A DNA stretch of 64,000 nt from Candidatus Neomicrothrix sp. UBA2517 (GTDB lineage: Bacteria > Actinomycetota > Acidimicrobiia > Acidimicrobiales > UBA8592): the NCBI GenBank assembly GCA_002341185.1, contig DDNP01000002.1:62001-126000 (forward strand), given 5' to 3'. The notes beneath the pieces are model-generated. The model did not search any database. It was not told where the DNA came from and saw nothing but the letters and a program-made list of their open reading frames with translations. This document shows positions 26,692 through 36,023 of the stretch, piece by piece. Both the position numbers and the translations under genes were made by a program. How positions within the stretch are numbered: the stretch's first letter is position 1; the number at the start of each line of letters is the position of its first letter.

Positions 26692-28059
26692 CTATTCGTT
26701 ATCCATTTGAGTAGTATCTTTTGTTCCTGAGCGAAGGAACAGTAACCCTAAAATGCCTGCAATTAGTGAGGCAAAAAGGATACCTATTTTGGATTGATTA
26801 ATGATTTCCATATCATCAAATGCAAGATTTGTTATGAATAATGAAACAGTGAAACCTATCCCTGCAGTAGCGGCTAGTCCAAGAAGCGATTTGAAATTTA
26901 AACCAGAAGGTGCGGACGTAAAGGGAAGTTTCATACCAAGCCATGTCAGTAATGTGATGCCAAAGATCTTCCCTACTATCAAGCCGAGACCGACCCCCCA
27001 GGTTACTGGGCTGGTGATGGCATCTGAAAGTAATCCGTCACCCATATTTACGCCTGCATTAGCAAGAGCAAAGATGGGGATGATGATGAAACTAGAAATA
27101 GGGTGAAGTGCGCTTTCTATGCGTTCAGCTACTGAGACCTGTGACTCTCGAATTTCCATAGCTGTTAGGCGAACATCAACAGGGTATATATTCTCACCTT
27201 TATCACGGAGCCACTCTAAAGCTGCTAAACCTTCTTCTTTGCTCTGTTGTGGTTTTGCTGGCGTTGCAAGACCTAGGACCACTCCAGCGATAGTTGCATG
27301 AATCCCTGACTCAAAGGTAGCTAACCATAGCGCAGTACCTAAGGCTATATAGATTGGAATGTACCAAATGTTTAGTCTTCTCAACAAGACAATAATCCCC
27401 ATAATGATGAGCGCAGTTATGAACCAACTGAGAGATAAATCAGATGTGTAGAAGATAGCAATAACCACAATTGCGCCAATGTCATCAGCTATGGCGAGGG
27501 ACAGTAGAAAAACTTTTAAAGGTCTTCCTATTCTGTCTCCAAGCAGGGATATTACTCCGACTGCGAATGCTATGTCAGTCGCCATGGGTATACCCCAACC
27601 TGAAGAAGCTTCACCACTCGTATTAAAGAGCACATAAATAAGAGCTGGGAAGACCATTCCTCCGATTGCAGCTATTACTGGAAGTGCCGCAGCTTTCGGG
27701 TCCTTAAGCTGGCCGCTAACTAATTCTCTTTTGATTTCAAGGCCTACAACGAAAAAGAATATTGCCATCAGCGCATCGTTAACTAATGTTTCAAGAGTTA
27801 TGTGGTGAGACTCTCCTCCCATGTGATAACTACCTATAACAAGTTCGAAATCGGTATGCCAAAAATTATAATAGCTATCTGACCAGGGAGAATTAGCCCA
27901 AATTAGTGCGGCTATAGCTGCAATGAGTAGAACGACTCCACCTGATGCCTCAACATGCAAAAACCTTCGGACTGGCTTACCGACTCTTCTTGCGAGTCGT
28001 CCATCTCCTCCTAAGAATGTCCATTTAGGTAGTTCTGGAATAGGTGTGTTGCTGGCCAT
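26692..28059 (-). CDS. nhaA: Na+/H+ antiporter NhaA
   Basis: 455 residues, about 11 membrane helices. The key pore segment SLAIADDIGAIVVIA has the paired Asp residues that bind Na+; also GGMVFPALIYVLFN, MATDIAFAVGVISLLGDR and the extended beta-hairpin side IEHNA. The C-terminal end is RSGTKDTTQMDNE. It exports Na+ for protons, matching a marine setting. Upstream gap of 89 bases holds no other gene. No known riboswitch was seen. Confidence 0.96.
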   Translation of the reverse strand: MASNTPIPELPKWTFLGGDGRLARRVGKPVRRFLHVEASGGVVLLIAAIAALIWANSPWSDSYYNFWHTDFELVIGSYHMGGESHHITLETLVNDALMAIFFFVVGLEIKRELVSGQLKDPKAAALPVIAAIGGMVFPALIYVLFNTSGEASSGWGIPMATDIAFAVGVISLLGDRIGRPLKVFLLSLAIADDIGAIVVIAIFYTSDLSLSWFITALIIMGIIVLLRRLNIWYIPIYIALGTALWLATFESGIHATIAGVVLGLATPAKPQQSKEEGLAALEWLRDKGENIYPVDVRLTAMEIRESQVSVAERIESALHPISSFIIIPIFALANAGVNMGDGLLSDAITSPVTWGVGLGLIVGKIFGITLLTWLGMKLPFTSAPSGLNFKSLLGLAATAGIGFTVSLFITNLAFDDMEIINQSKIGILFASLIAGILGLLFLRSGTKDTTQMDNE

Positions 28060-28148
28060 TTAATACGTGTCCTTGATAAATAATTAGACAGTAATAAACG
28101 TATCTGGCTTACATTGCAATGAAGTGTTTCTATGTAATGTAATAAATT

Positions 28149-28661
28149 TCATTCGAAGAATCGTATTTCGCCTTCAGCGACCTCAATTACAGCCTGAATT
28201 GCTTCGTGAAGAGACGCATGCTGAGTCTGAAATTCCTGAATTTCTGGATCAATTTGATCACCGGCTGAGGGGGCTTTGCGAGCATCGTCTAATCCCTGAA
28301 GGTTCTCTAATGCTTTATCCCAGTCTGTTTGATTAGCCTTTCGTTCAAGAAACATACTTGGAGCTTGAATCAGAGCCCTATCAAGATCATTAATAATTGC
28401 TAAAATTATATCTGTAGTAGTCAAAACTCCAGGTGTGGCAATCAAATGCAATGCTTGGAGTTTACGCATAGCCATAGCCGCAATCATTTCAGGTCTTCCC
28501 AACTCGGTAATAGCAGAATCGATTTCAGCTAAATCAATTGTGACGTTTATTTCAACATCAAACCATTTTCGTAAAGTATTGAATAAGTTTTCAGTCACAC
28601 TGTGCAGTGCTAACAGGGAGTCGGGTTTAGGTATTGGGTTTAAGTCGTCGTTTTCTTCCAT
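28149..28661 (-). CDS. Hypothetical helical protein (170 residues)
   Basis: Soluble, acidic, with no signal peptide or membrane segment. The central segment LGRPEMIAAMAMRKLQALHLIATPGVLTTTDIILAI is predicted helical and hydrophobic, and the C-terminal QHASLHEAIQAVIEVAEGEIRFF ends it. No nucleotide or metal motif is seen. It lies 34 bases after the RsbW-like gene in the same direction and may belong to that partner-switching operon. I do not recognise it. Confidence 0.7.
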   Translation of the reverse strand: MEENDDLNPIPKPDSLLALHSVTENLFNTLRKWFDVEINVTIDLAEIDSAITELGRPEMIAAMAMRKLQALHLIATPGVLTTTDIILAIINDLDRALIQAPSMFLERKANQTDWDKALENLQGLDDARKAPSAGDQIDPEIQEFQTQHASLHEAIQAVIEVAEGEIRFFE

Positions 28662-28695
28662 CGATACAATCTACTGATTTAACTCATGATACGTG

Positions 28696-29151
28696 TTAGG
28701 TCATTGAAGTTTGAGAGGAGTCGTTAGATGGGGGTGTGTAAACGACTAGCTGTACGGTAGTGCCTTCATCAGCCGAGTTAATTTTTATTTCATCAGCAAG
28801 GACTCTCATGAGTGGTATTCCGAACCCTCCTTCGTAATTCAACCTCTCTGGTTGGTTTAATGGTCCAGCTGGTTCTAATTTATCTGGGTTGAAGCCAGGT
28901 CCTCTATCTTGTACCTCTACTTCAATTCGATCTGTGGTAAGACCACAACGTATTGTTATGCGTTCCTCAGATCCTAAATTTGCATGGGAACGTATGGCAT
29001 TCGTCGTCGCTTCTGAAACAGCTAGCCTGAGGTCTTCAAGACGCTGATCCTCAACCCCTGAATCTAATGCTGCTGCACAAACAACAACTGCTCGAACAAG
29101 TGATAGATATTCAGCTTTAGCAGGTATTTCGAGCGTGATTCCGTTTGTCAT
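28696..29151 (-). CDS. rsbW: RsbW-like anti-sigma serine kinase (HATPase_c)
   Basis: 151 residues with a GHKL ATPase fold. N-box: LRLAVSEATTNAIRSH; G1 box: VQDRGPGFNPDKL; G2-like: GGFGIPLMRVLADEI. In partner switching such proteins hold a sigma factor and phosphorylate a STAS antagonist. The RsbV-like gene lies 25 bases upstream on the same strand. Neither flanking gene is a SigF/SigB-type factor; the closest sigma gene is 2.4 kb away at 31556. The signal input is not evident. Confidence 0.9.
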   Translation of the reverse strand: MTNGITLEIPAKAEYLSLVRAVVVCAAALDSGVEDQRLEDLRLAVSEATTNAIRSHANLGSEERITIRCGLTTDRIEVEVQDRGPGFNPDKLEPAGPLNQPERLNYEGGFGIPLMRVLADEIKINSADEGTTVQLVVYTPPSNDSSQTSMT

Positions 29152-29176
29152 GATTTGGTATTAATTTGTTTATTTT

Positions 29177-29491
29177 TCATGTATCTTCCTGGGTTAATAC
29201 GGTATCTAAACCCGTTAGCTTAAACATTTCCTTTAAGGATTCAGACAATCCGATGCATTGAAGATCACCACCATTGCTGCGTGTTCGTTTTAAGCCACCT
29301 ATAAGGACTCCTAAACCAGTTGAGTCAATAAAATCGACATTAGTTAAATCAAGAATGATGTGTGCATGGCCTTCTTGCACGTATTGGACAATACGTTGCC
29401 TAAGTTCCGGCCCAGTTGCCATATCTATTTCACCATTTATTTGAAGAAGAACCCAATTATCGCGAAATTGTTCGTTTATTCCGAGGATCAT
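29177..29491 (-). CDS. rsbV: STAS anti-anti-sigma factor (RsbV type)
   Basis: 104 residues, ATG start. The fold is visible as WVLLQINGEIDMATGPELRQRI, ILDLTNVDFIDSTGLGVLIGG and SLKEMFKLTGLDTVL. The Ser in DSTGLG is the residue phosphorylated by RsbW-like kinases. Its partner gene follows directly. A second STAS gene (48162) shares the DSAGLG site but has no kinase beside it. Upstream there is a 118-base gap to the APH-like gene. Confidence 0.93.
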   Translation of the reverse strand: MILGINEQFRDNWVLLQINGEIDMATGPELRQRIVQYVQEGHAHIILDLTNVDFIDSTGLGVLIGGLKRTRSNGGDLQCIGLSESLKEMFKLTGLDTVLTQEDT

Positions 29492-29609
29492 AATTCTAGC
29501 TTAGTAAATACTATGAATTTGTCAGTGCAGAAAGCTCATAATATTAGTTATTAAATAAATAATGTTAATCAAACCTAATTATCGAAAGGTCTAAGTCTTG
29601 AGGATGCCC

Positions 29610-30710
29610 TTATCGTATTCTTGACCATAAATAATCACGGTGGGGTATTGCCGAATCAACATCTTCTGTCCATTCAGATTCCCCAAAATGCACTGAGCGA
29701 TCGTTTATTCTACTCATTATTATTGCATGTCGCGTTGCAGCATAAATTTCAAACCATTCAATATTTTTAGGAATGATATCGGTGAGTTCTGCGAATGTTG
29801 ACGTAACGTCACTGGACGTCATAAAGTTAGGCATCCCTGGAAATTCCATTGCTTCTGCAATCACTTGAAAGAACGTATGCATGAAAATCATCCATCCAAG
29901 GTCAACTTCCACTGGAGCAAGCCCAGCCATTTCCCAGTCAAGAACCGCAACCGGCTCGTAAGACATATCATCAAACATTATGTTTCCTATTCTTGCATCA
30001 CCCCAACTAACAACAGTTTCGCTTTCTTCTGGCCAGTTTGATTCAAGCCATTCAAAGGCCTGTTCAATAACTTCATGTCGGCGAGTACCCTTAATTACCC
30101 AATTGTAGTACTCTTTTTGATTCGCAAAATGTCTCTCCAGAGCTGTATTTCCTTGGGACTTAGCCTCAAGGAATCCTGTATCAACTGAATTGAGTTCGAT
30201 TTGAGAGAGTTGCGCAATAATTTCTACACAGAATTTCTGTAACTTATTTTGGTCTTGAGGGTTTGCATCATATAGCCAGCCACCAAAAACGTACGGAGGT
30301 ATGTCAGGAGGAACTCGTCCGTGTATCCGCTCCATTACAAAAAAGGGGACCCCGAGGATATCTAAGGACTGTTCAAGCCATAAGACCTTAGGAACTTTTA
30401 TGTTGGTGGACTTTTCAACAAGTTTCATAATCCTGACTTGAGAAGAAAGATCATAGTTTGGGAAGACAGGAATATCTTGACTAGTCGGAGCAAGCCGAGC
30501 AACTAGTTGTTTATTCGTTTCACTTTCACCCTTTCCCCAACTCGATTCGAATAAAAGAGTTTCGCTTGACATACCCGACCCTGATGGTCGGCTGAAACTG
30601 CTTATCTTGGCATTATCATCTTCGGCTTTGCCTTTAATCCATTCGGATAATCGAGCATGGACTTCATCTGCGTTTAGCGAAGTGCGTTGGGGTTCATATT
30701 CATCAGTCAT
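29610..30710 (-). CDS. Phosphotransferase of the APH/choline kinase family
   Basis: 366 residues, protein-kinase-like fold. Brenner-type loop VSWGDARIGNIMFDD has Trp in place of the usual His, then AVLDWEMAGLAPVEVDLGWMI holds the metal Asp (DWE). The N-terminal half has VARLAPTSQDIPVFPNYDLSSQVRIMKLV. Similar proteins in Actinobacteria are called phosphotransferase or acyl-CoA dehydrogenase-like ACAD10/11-type kinases and are not antibiotic-resistance enzymes as a rule. The Trp in this subgroup seems usual rather than a defect. Substrate unknown; no useful operon context. Confidence 0.82.
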   Translation of the reverse strand: MTDEYEPQRTSLNADEVHARLSEWIKGKAEDDNAKISSFSRPSGSGMSSETLLFESSWGKGESETNKQLVARLAPTSQDIPVFPNYDLSSQVRIMKLVEKSTNIKVPKVLWLEQSLDILGVPFFVMERIHGRVPPDIPPYVFGGWLYDANPQDQNKLQKFCVEIIAQLSQIELNSVDTGFLEAKSQGNTALERHFANQKEYYNWVIKGTRRHEVIEQAFEWLESNWPEESETVVSWGDARIGNIMFDDMSYEPVAVLDWEMAGLAPVEVDLGWMIFMHTFFQVIAEAMEFPGMPNFMTSSDVTSTFAELTDIIPKNIEWFEIYAATRHAIIMSRINDRSVHFGESEWTEDVDSAIPHRDYLWSRIR

Positions 30711-30772
30711 CGTTTATGACATTAGTTCAGGAAGGTTAGGCTCGTCAGAATTACGTCATCTACGTTTTATGT

Positions 30773-31363
30773 ATGGATCAAATTAGAATAAAGGGATTTA
30801 TTAGTTCAATAGGATTTTCAGACGGAAATCGCTTTGTAATAGGTCATTGGAAAGAGTCTCCAATAGGAGAATTTGGTGACATTATGTGGGGAACTCCTAC
30901 AGGAGAAAAAATTCTAATTGCAGGAAATCAGCAGGTCGCAAACTTCGTATCTGCTATTTATGACTTTGACCATGTTCAGATTGAAGATCTCCAAACTTCG
31001 TCAAACGGGAAAAGAACAGAAGCTATAACATCTAATCTAAAAATTGATATTTCAGGAGGATTAATAGGAGGAGTCCTTCCATCCCGGCCACTGGCATTCA
31101 CAAAATTTATTGAAAACCCATTTGCTTCCTTACTTATGGGGGTCAACACATATGGAATTAGTTCCAGAGGAGTCGAAGAATGGTATCAAGCAAAGAAGTG
31201 GAGATGGGTTAAGGGTGGAACAGTCAACTTAAATGGGGCTAATCTAAAATCGCGTTCTAAGTTTACAGAACCTCTTGACGTTGGATTCTCTGAACCTCCC
31301 CGCAAATCTGCGATTGTGGAAATTCATGTAACAATCAGATTTCCGTTTGAATTCGAATTCTAA
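30773..31363 (+). CDS. Conserved hypothetical protein (196 residues)
   Basis: Soluble, beta-rich, with no signal or membrane segment. A start such as GNRFVIGHWKESPIGEFGDIMWGTPTGEKILIAGNQQVANFV looks like a well-conserved globular domain; the C-terminal part is VEIHVTIRFPFEFEF. I recognise the pattern as a conserved actinobacterial hypothetical, with no known role. It runs plus, ends 72 bases before tRNA-Sec. No UGA-based extension is evident. Confidence 0.72.
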   Translation: MDQIRIKGFISSIGFSDGNRFVIGHWKESPIGEFGDIMWGTPTGEKILIAGNQQVANFVSAIYDFDHVQIEDLQTSSNGKRTEAITSNLKIDISGGLIGGVLPSRPLAFTKFIENPFASLLMGVNTYGISSRGVEEWYQAKKWRWVKGGTVNLNGANLKSRSKFTEPLDVGFSEPPRKSAIVEIHVTIRFPFEFEF

Positions 31364-31435
31364 TTTTTATTCAGATCTCTTCCGCAAAGTCGCCTATTTG
31401 ATAAACATCGGCAATACTGTAATTTGAAATACTAG

Positions 31436-31528
31436 GGAGGTGTCTGAGTACCTGGTGGGCTCCCCCGCCTTCAAAGCGGGTGGGACGGGCGATCCCCGTC
31501 CGGCGGGTTCGATTCCCGTCCACCTCCG
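31436..31528 (+). tRNA. selC: tRNA-Sec (anticodon TCA)
   Basis: 93-base tRNA-Sec. Acceptor GGAGGTG with CACCTCC plus discriminator G; anticodon stem CCCGC/GCGGG with loop CTTCAAA giving TCA (reads UGA). The variable arm is long (GGACGGG-CGAT-CCCGTCC-like stem), and the T-arm has TTCGATT. The long acceptor/T stack and extra arm exclude a suppressor. With selA (42845) and selB (44109) it shows that this genome decodes UGA as selenocysteine. Confidence 0.95.
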
Positions 31529-31555
31529 CGATATGTTTAACTACCCTATTTGGTA

Positions 31556-32491
31556 CTAGACGGCCAGTAGGTCTCGAGCACCAGTGTCACTACTTGGATG
31601 ACGTAGTTTAGACATTGCTCGGGCTTCTATTTGCCTTATTCTTTCACGGGTCAGGTTGAAATGTTCACCGACTTCTTCTAGTGTTCGTGGTTCTCCACGA
31701 TCTAAACCAAACCGTAATTTGAGAATTTCTCTTTCTCGTTCGTCAAGAGGGGCCAATAACCTAGCAATTTCGTCGGGTAGTAAAGAAGTAGCAGCTACTT
31801 CAAATGGAGAAGCGGCTCCCCTATCTTCTACAACATCTCCGAGTTCGGCATCCCCGTCCTCGCGAAGAGGCTCAGAAAGGCTTAACGGTTCATTTGCAAA
31901 GCGCAATGCTTCAGTAATTTTTTCTTCTGGCATCTCAACATCAGCGGCTAGCTCTGTCATCGTAGCTGGCCTACCGTACTTAAGTTCTAATCTAGTTCTT
32001 GCTTTTTGAAGTCTTGCGAGGGTATCTCCAGCATGGACTGGCAACCTGATTGTTCTGCCAGTGTTCGCAATGCCCCTTGTTATAGCTTGTCTAATCCACC
32101 ATGTCGCATAGGTAGAGAACTTAAATCCCTTCCTCCAGTCAAACTTTTCTACAGCATGCATTAATCCTAGATTTCCTTCTTGAATAAGGTCAAGAAGTGG
32201 AAGCCCTGATGCTTGGTACTTCTTTGCTATTGAGACAACTAATCTCAAATTTGATTGTACGAATTTCTTTTCAGCTCGAGCACCGTTTCGATCATCACGC
32301 TTTAGCTCACTCTTTTCTTTAGCTGTCAGTTCTTCGGCAGTTGATAACTTCTCTCTAGCCTCAACCCCCTTTTCGATCTTCTGGGCAAGTCGGACTTCAT
32401 CTTCTTTAGTCAGAAGAGGGTACTGTCCGATATCCGTGAGATATAACCTTACGAGGTCTTCTTCATCTCGTTCGACTCGCTCTTTAGGCAA
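31556..32491 (-). CDS. Sigma-70 family factor, primary-like (SigA/SigB group)
   Basis: 311 residues, TTG start. Region 1.2 is DLVRLYLTDIGQYPLLTKEDEVRLAQKI; region 2 includes NLRLVVSIAKKYQASGLPLLDLIQEGNLGLMHAVEKFDWRKGFKFSTYATWWIRQAITRGIAN; region 3 and 4.2 are GRPATMTELAADVEM and TLEEVGEHFNLTRERIRQIEARAMSKLRHP. It is short and lacks the region 1.1 of a housekeeping SigA, so it fits group 2 (SigB/HrdB-like) or a small primary factor. The gene stands alone, upstream of tRNA-Sec and facing it. Confidence 0.95.
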   Translation of the reverse strand: MPKERVERDEEDLVRLYLTDIGQYPLLTKEDEVRLAQKIEKGVEAREKLSTAEELTAKEKSELKRDDRNGARAEKKFVQSNLRLVVSIAKKYQASGLPLLDLIQEGNLGLMHAVEKFDWRKGFKFSTYATWWIRQAITRGIANTGRTIRLPVHAGDTLARLQKARTRLELKYGRPATMTELAADVEMPEEKITEALRFANEPLSLSEPLREDGDAELGDVVEDRGAASPFEVAATSLLPDEIARLLAPLDEREREILKLRFGLDRGEPRTLEEVGEHFNLTRERIRQIEARAMSKLRHPSSDTGARDLLAV

Positions 32492-32602
32492 AGTACGCTC
32501 TTTTCAAATCATGTGAAACCTATTATGTTTCACGCTCCGCAAATTCAATCTACCGAGATGTGAGCTACTCGCAAACTCATTTCGTAATATCTAAAAGATT
32601 TT

Positions 32603-32628
32603 TTATTATTCTTGTCTAAGAATAATAA
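32603..32628. other. AT-rich perfect inverted repeat
   Basis: An 11-base stem, TTATTATTCTT and its complement AAGAATAATAA, around a four-base loop GTCT. It lies about 40 bases after the stop of nadE and upstream of the sigma gene on the same strand. It is not followed by a T-run in the nadE direction, so it is not a textbook intrinsic terminator; a terminator without U-tract or an operator are both possible. Confidence 0.5.
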
Positions 32629-32666
32629 TTGATTCTGTCCTCTATAAGTTAATCAGGCCATCTATG

Positions 32667-34373
32667 TTAAGTATTTTCTCCGAGGTAAGAGTTAGTAATT
32701 GGCAGTCTTCTGTCCCTGCCAAATGATTTTGATGAAATTTTTGGGCCGAGGGGGCTCTGTCGCCTCTTGTATTCTGCTAGGTCAACAAGACGAGAAATTT
32801 GCGAAACGGTTTTAGGGTCATACCCTATTTCTAAAAGCTCATGCTTAACTTTGTCATTTTCTATAATTTCTTTCAGTAGCTCATCTAGAAGTTCATATTC
32901 AGGAAGGGTCTGATCATCTCTTTGATCTGGTCGCAGTTCAGCAGATGGAGGTTTCGTAATGATTGAGTTAGGTATTATTTCACTTTCTGCCTTTTTATTT
33001 TTCCATTTGGCTAGATTAAACACTTCTGTTTTCCAGAGATCTTTAATAACTGAAAAGGCCCCAGCTGTATCTCCATATAAAGTTGAATACCCGACTGCCA
33101 ACTCACTTTTATTACCTGTTGTAAGAACTAGCCACCCAAATTTATTGGAAACCGCCATAAGTAAAGTTCCGCGAATTCGGGACTGAACGTTCTCTTCAGT
33201 AATTCCTTCTGGGAAGTCTGCAAAATATTGTTTTGTCATATCAAGAAAAGCGGCATGAGCTGGTTCTATAGAAATGCTCATTTGATGGCATTTGAGATTA
33301 TCGACAAGGGCTTTAGCATCACTTACAGAGTGGGTACTTGAAAAGCGAGATGGCATTAAAATAGCATGGACGTGTTCAGGTCCTAAGGCATCGCAGGCTA
33401 TTGCAGCAACAAGTGCAGAATCAATACCTCCCGACAAACCTAGACAAACATCTGTAAAACCATTTTTTCTAACATAATCGCGGGTTCCTAAGCACAATGC
33501 ATTCCATACTTGTTCCTCTTCAGTAAGGCGAGAAGAAGACTGACTGTTTGTAGTCTTATCTCTTTCAGTATCAGAACTGACCTTGGCTAGGTATTTATCA
33601 CTTATGGTCGGCTCAGACCCTGTTTCAATATCGAATACGAGAACTTCTTCTTTGAATTGTTGAGCACGTGCAATGATTTCTTTCTTAGCGGTTAAAGCGA
33701 ATGAGCCTCCATCAAAAATTAATTCATCCTGTGCTCCTACTTGGTTGACGTAAACGATCGGTAATTGCGTTTCATCAACTCGATCTTTAAGCACCCTCTC
33801 ACGTGTTTGTAATTTTTCTTTTTCGAAGGGTGAAGCATTGAGATTTAGTATTAGCTCAGCACCTATTGAAGCAAGGTCATTACTTATTCCATTTGGGATC
33901 CACATATCTTCACAGATTGTTATCCCGACATTAATGCCACTTATTTTAAAAGTCTGCAGTGGTTCATTTCCAGGTGAGAAATACCTCTCTTCATCAAAAA
34001 CACCATAGTCCGGCAGAGTTCGCTTACTATAACTACCCATTATTTTCCCATTAGAACAAATTGCAGCAGCATTTGATGTCCGCTTGATGGGATCAGCGGC
34101 AGCTGCTTTGCCGTCAACATATCCAATCACTGCAGCACAATCTGAAATGTTGCTTGCAATATCTTTCAGCACTTTTTGCGTGTCCTGTACAAAGCCTGGT
34201 TTAAGTAAAAGATCTTCAGGTGGATAGCCACAGACTGCGAGTTCGGAGAAAACAGCAATATCACATTCCATCCTCTGAGCTTTTCGGTAAGCTCCTAGTA
34301 TTTTTTCTTTATTTCCTAGGAGGTCACCAACCCGAAGATTTAGCTGGCAAGCGGCAATTCTTAGTGTGGCCAT
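32667..34373 (-). CDS. nadE: Glutamine-dependent NAD+ synthetase
   Basis: Final NAD+ step; 568 residues. An N-terminal nitrilase-type amidohydrolase (about 1-255) holds the catalytic Glu-Lys-Cys set with FSELAVCGYPPEDLLLK, KRTLPDYGVFDEERYF, and NVGITICEDMW (Cys nucleophile). The C-terminal synthetase has LGLSGGIDSALVAAIA (P-loop), LTTGNKSELAVGYSTLYGD and RPDQRDDQTLPEYELLD. The usual glutaminase-fused form. Note the length is shorter than the roughly 680-residue mycobacterial form, which carries extra internal segments. Confidence 0.97.
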   Translation of the reverse strand: MATLRIAACQLNLRVGDLLGNKEKILGAYRKAQRMECDIAVFSELAVCGYPPEDLLLKPGFVQDTQKVLKDIASNISDCAAVIGYVDGKAAAADPIKRTSNAAAICSNGKIMGSYSKRTLPDYGVFDEERYFSPGNEPLQTFKISGINVGITICEDMWIPNGISNDLASIGAELILNLNASPFEKEKLQTRERVLKDRVDETQLPIVYVNQVGAQDELIFDGGSFALTAKKEIIARAQQFKEEVLVFDIETGSEPTISDKYLAKVSSDTERDKTTNSQSSSRLTEEEQVWNALCLGTRDYVRKNGFTDVCLGLSGGIDSALVAAIACDALGPEHVHAILMPSRFSSTHSVSDAKALVDNLKCHQMSISIEPAHAAFLDMTKQYFADFPEGITEENVQSRIRGTLLMAVSNKFGWLVLTTGNKSELAVGYSTLYGDTAGAFSVIKDLWKTEVFNLAKWKNKKAESEIIPNSIITKPPSAELRPDQRDDQTLPEYELLDELLKEIIENDKVKHELLEIGYDPKTVSQISRLVDLAEYKRRQSPLGPKISSKSFGRDRRLPITNSYLGENT

Positions 34374-34492
34374 GTATCTAAGGTTAGAGGCTATTAATCA
34401 AGTGCGGATACTTAGAGTAAAGAGATTGTTGCTAATTTCACGGAGCTTCCTATTCGAAGTATGGCAGGCTTTGGGACACCATTAAGTAAACT

Positions 34493-34912
34493 ATGGAGGT
34501 GAGTGAATTAAACGAGACTGAAGCCAGTACCCAATTAAAGATTGATTTTAAAAAGTTATTAAAAATTGGAACGAGTGGTGAGAATGTTATTCCTGTAGTC
34601 GTGCAGAATGCCATAACAAAGGAAGTTCTTATTGTGGCATATGCCAACGATGAGGCAGTATCTGAGACCTTACGATTGGGAGAAGCCGTTTTTTATAGCA
34701 CATCCAGGAAAGAACTGTGGCACAAGGGCGCCACGTCAGGTGACATACTTGCAGTTGAGGAAGTCCGAATTAACTGCGAGCAGAATTCGCTACTTTACTT
34801 GGTCACCCCAAAAGGACAAGGCGCATGTCATACAAAAGACGATTCCGGTAAATATCGGTCAAGTTGTTATTACCGGATAGTGCTAGGTACTGGGGAACTT
34901 AAGTATTTTTAA
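34493..34912 (+). CDS. hisI: Phosphoribosyl-AMP cyclohydrolase
   Basis: Third step of histidine synthesis; 139 residues. FYSTSRKELWHKGATSGDILAVEEVRINCEQNSLLYLV with the Zn/Mg ligand Cys and Asp set, then GACHTKDDSGKYRSSCYYR is the conserved C-terminal site. The N-terminal leader (about 1-30) is longer than in free-standing HisI and not conserved. It is isolated from other his genes and separated by 119 bases from nadE. It converges on glnII with a 21-base gap. Confidence 0.95.
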   Translation: MEVSELNETEASTQLKIDFKKLLKIGTSGENVIPVVVQNAITKEVLIVAYANDEAVSETLRLGEAVFYSTSRKELWHKGATSGDILAVEEVRINCEQNSLLYLVTPKGQGACHTKDDSGKYRSSCYYRIVLGTGELKYF

Positions 34913-34933
34913 TCAAACTTATTCAAGTAAAGA

Positions 34934-35947
34934 TTAAGTTAAAGCTTCTCCACAGGTGTTCGTCATGAGAGCGGCAACCACATACGGGTCTGCGTTTGCA
35001 TTTGGTCGACGGTCTTCAAGGTATCCCTTTTGATCTTCAGCGACCTGCCATGGGATTCGGATAGAAGCACCACGATCCGATATGCCATAACTAAATTGGT
35101 CAAATCGCTGTGTTTCATGTTCACCTGTTAGACGGTCTTCAATACCGACACCGTAGCCGACCAAATGTTCTTCTGGCTTTCCTGGAGCTCCAAGTGCCTC
35201 ACAAGCAGTCGTGATTGCATCAAAACCTTCTCGCATAGCTTTGGTTGAGAAATTAGTGTGCATACCTGCCCCATTCCAGTCACCTTTCATTGGCTTTGCT
35301 TCGATACTAATTTCAACATTATGCTTCTCTCCTACTCGGTAGAGTAAATATCTAGCAATCCATAAATGGTCGCCGACTTCAACGGTTCCCGCTGGACCAA
35401 TTTGAAATTCCCATTGTCCTGGCATAACTTCTGCATTCGTTCCAGATATCTTAAGCCCAGCCTCAATGCATAGAGTTGTGTGTTCTTCTACAACATCCCT
35501 TCCATGAATTTTTAATGCACCCACACCGCAATAATATGGTCCTTGAGGAGCGGGGAATCCATTTGGTGGAAAGCCTGCAGGCCAACCTGTAGATGGGTCT
35601 ATCATTGTGTACTCTTGTTCCAAACCAAACCAGGGGTCTTGGTCCCCATACTTGTCCTCTGCTTCACGAGCTAATGCTCGTGTATTGGTTGGGTGAGGGG
35701 TTTCTTTGTCTGTAAGGAACGTTTCGCACATGACAAGAATATTGTTTCCACCACGTATAGGGTCTGGGCATTGGAATACGGGCTTTAGAACAACATCGGA
35801 GTTGTCACCAGTCGCTTGGTTTGTGGATGACCCGTCATATCCCCATATTCCAGGTTCTTCGCCATCAGCTAGGATTTTAGTTTTGGATCGAATCTCTACG
35901 GTTGGCTCAGTGCCATCAATCCAGAGGTATTCAGCTCGGTAAGTCAA
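34934..35947 (-). CDS. glnII: Glutamine synthetase type II
   Basis: Eukaryote-like glutamine synthetase of decameric GSII type, 337 residues. MTYRAEYLWIDGTEPTVEIRSKTKIL and WGYDGSSTNQATGDNSDVVLKP form the N-terminal domain; FGLEQEYTMIDP, NAEVMPGQWEFQIGP and KPMKGDWNGAGMHTNFS form the active site with metal Glu residues, and RGASIRIPWQV ends. Type II occurs in Streptomyces and rhizobia. It is divergent from GSI (36132) with a 184-base shared region, so the two are probably under one regulator. Confidence 0.95.
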   Translation of the reverse strand: MTYRAEYLWIDGTEPTVEIRSKTKILADGEEPGIWGYDGSSTNQATGDNSDVVLKPVFQCPDPIRGGNNILVMCETFLTDKETPHPTNTRALAREAEDKYGDQDPWFGLEQEYTMIDPSTGWPAGFPPNGFPAPQGPYYCGVGALKIHGRDVVEEHTTLCIEAGLKISGTNAEVMPGQWEFQIGPAGTVEVGDHLWIARYLLYRVGEKHNVEISIEAKPMKGDWNGAGMHTNFSTKAMREGFDAITTACEALGAPGKPEEHLVGYGVGIEDRLTGEHETQRFDQFSYGISDRGASIRIPWQVAEDQKGYLEDRRPNANADPYVVAALMTNTCGEALT

Positions 35948-36023
35948 TTGATTTCTCCATTCTTATCTTCTTTAAAGACTGAAATTTTTATGTAACTCAG
36001 TATCTAACGTTGTAAGTTATCTA

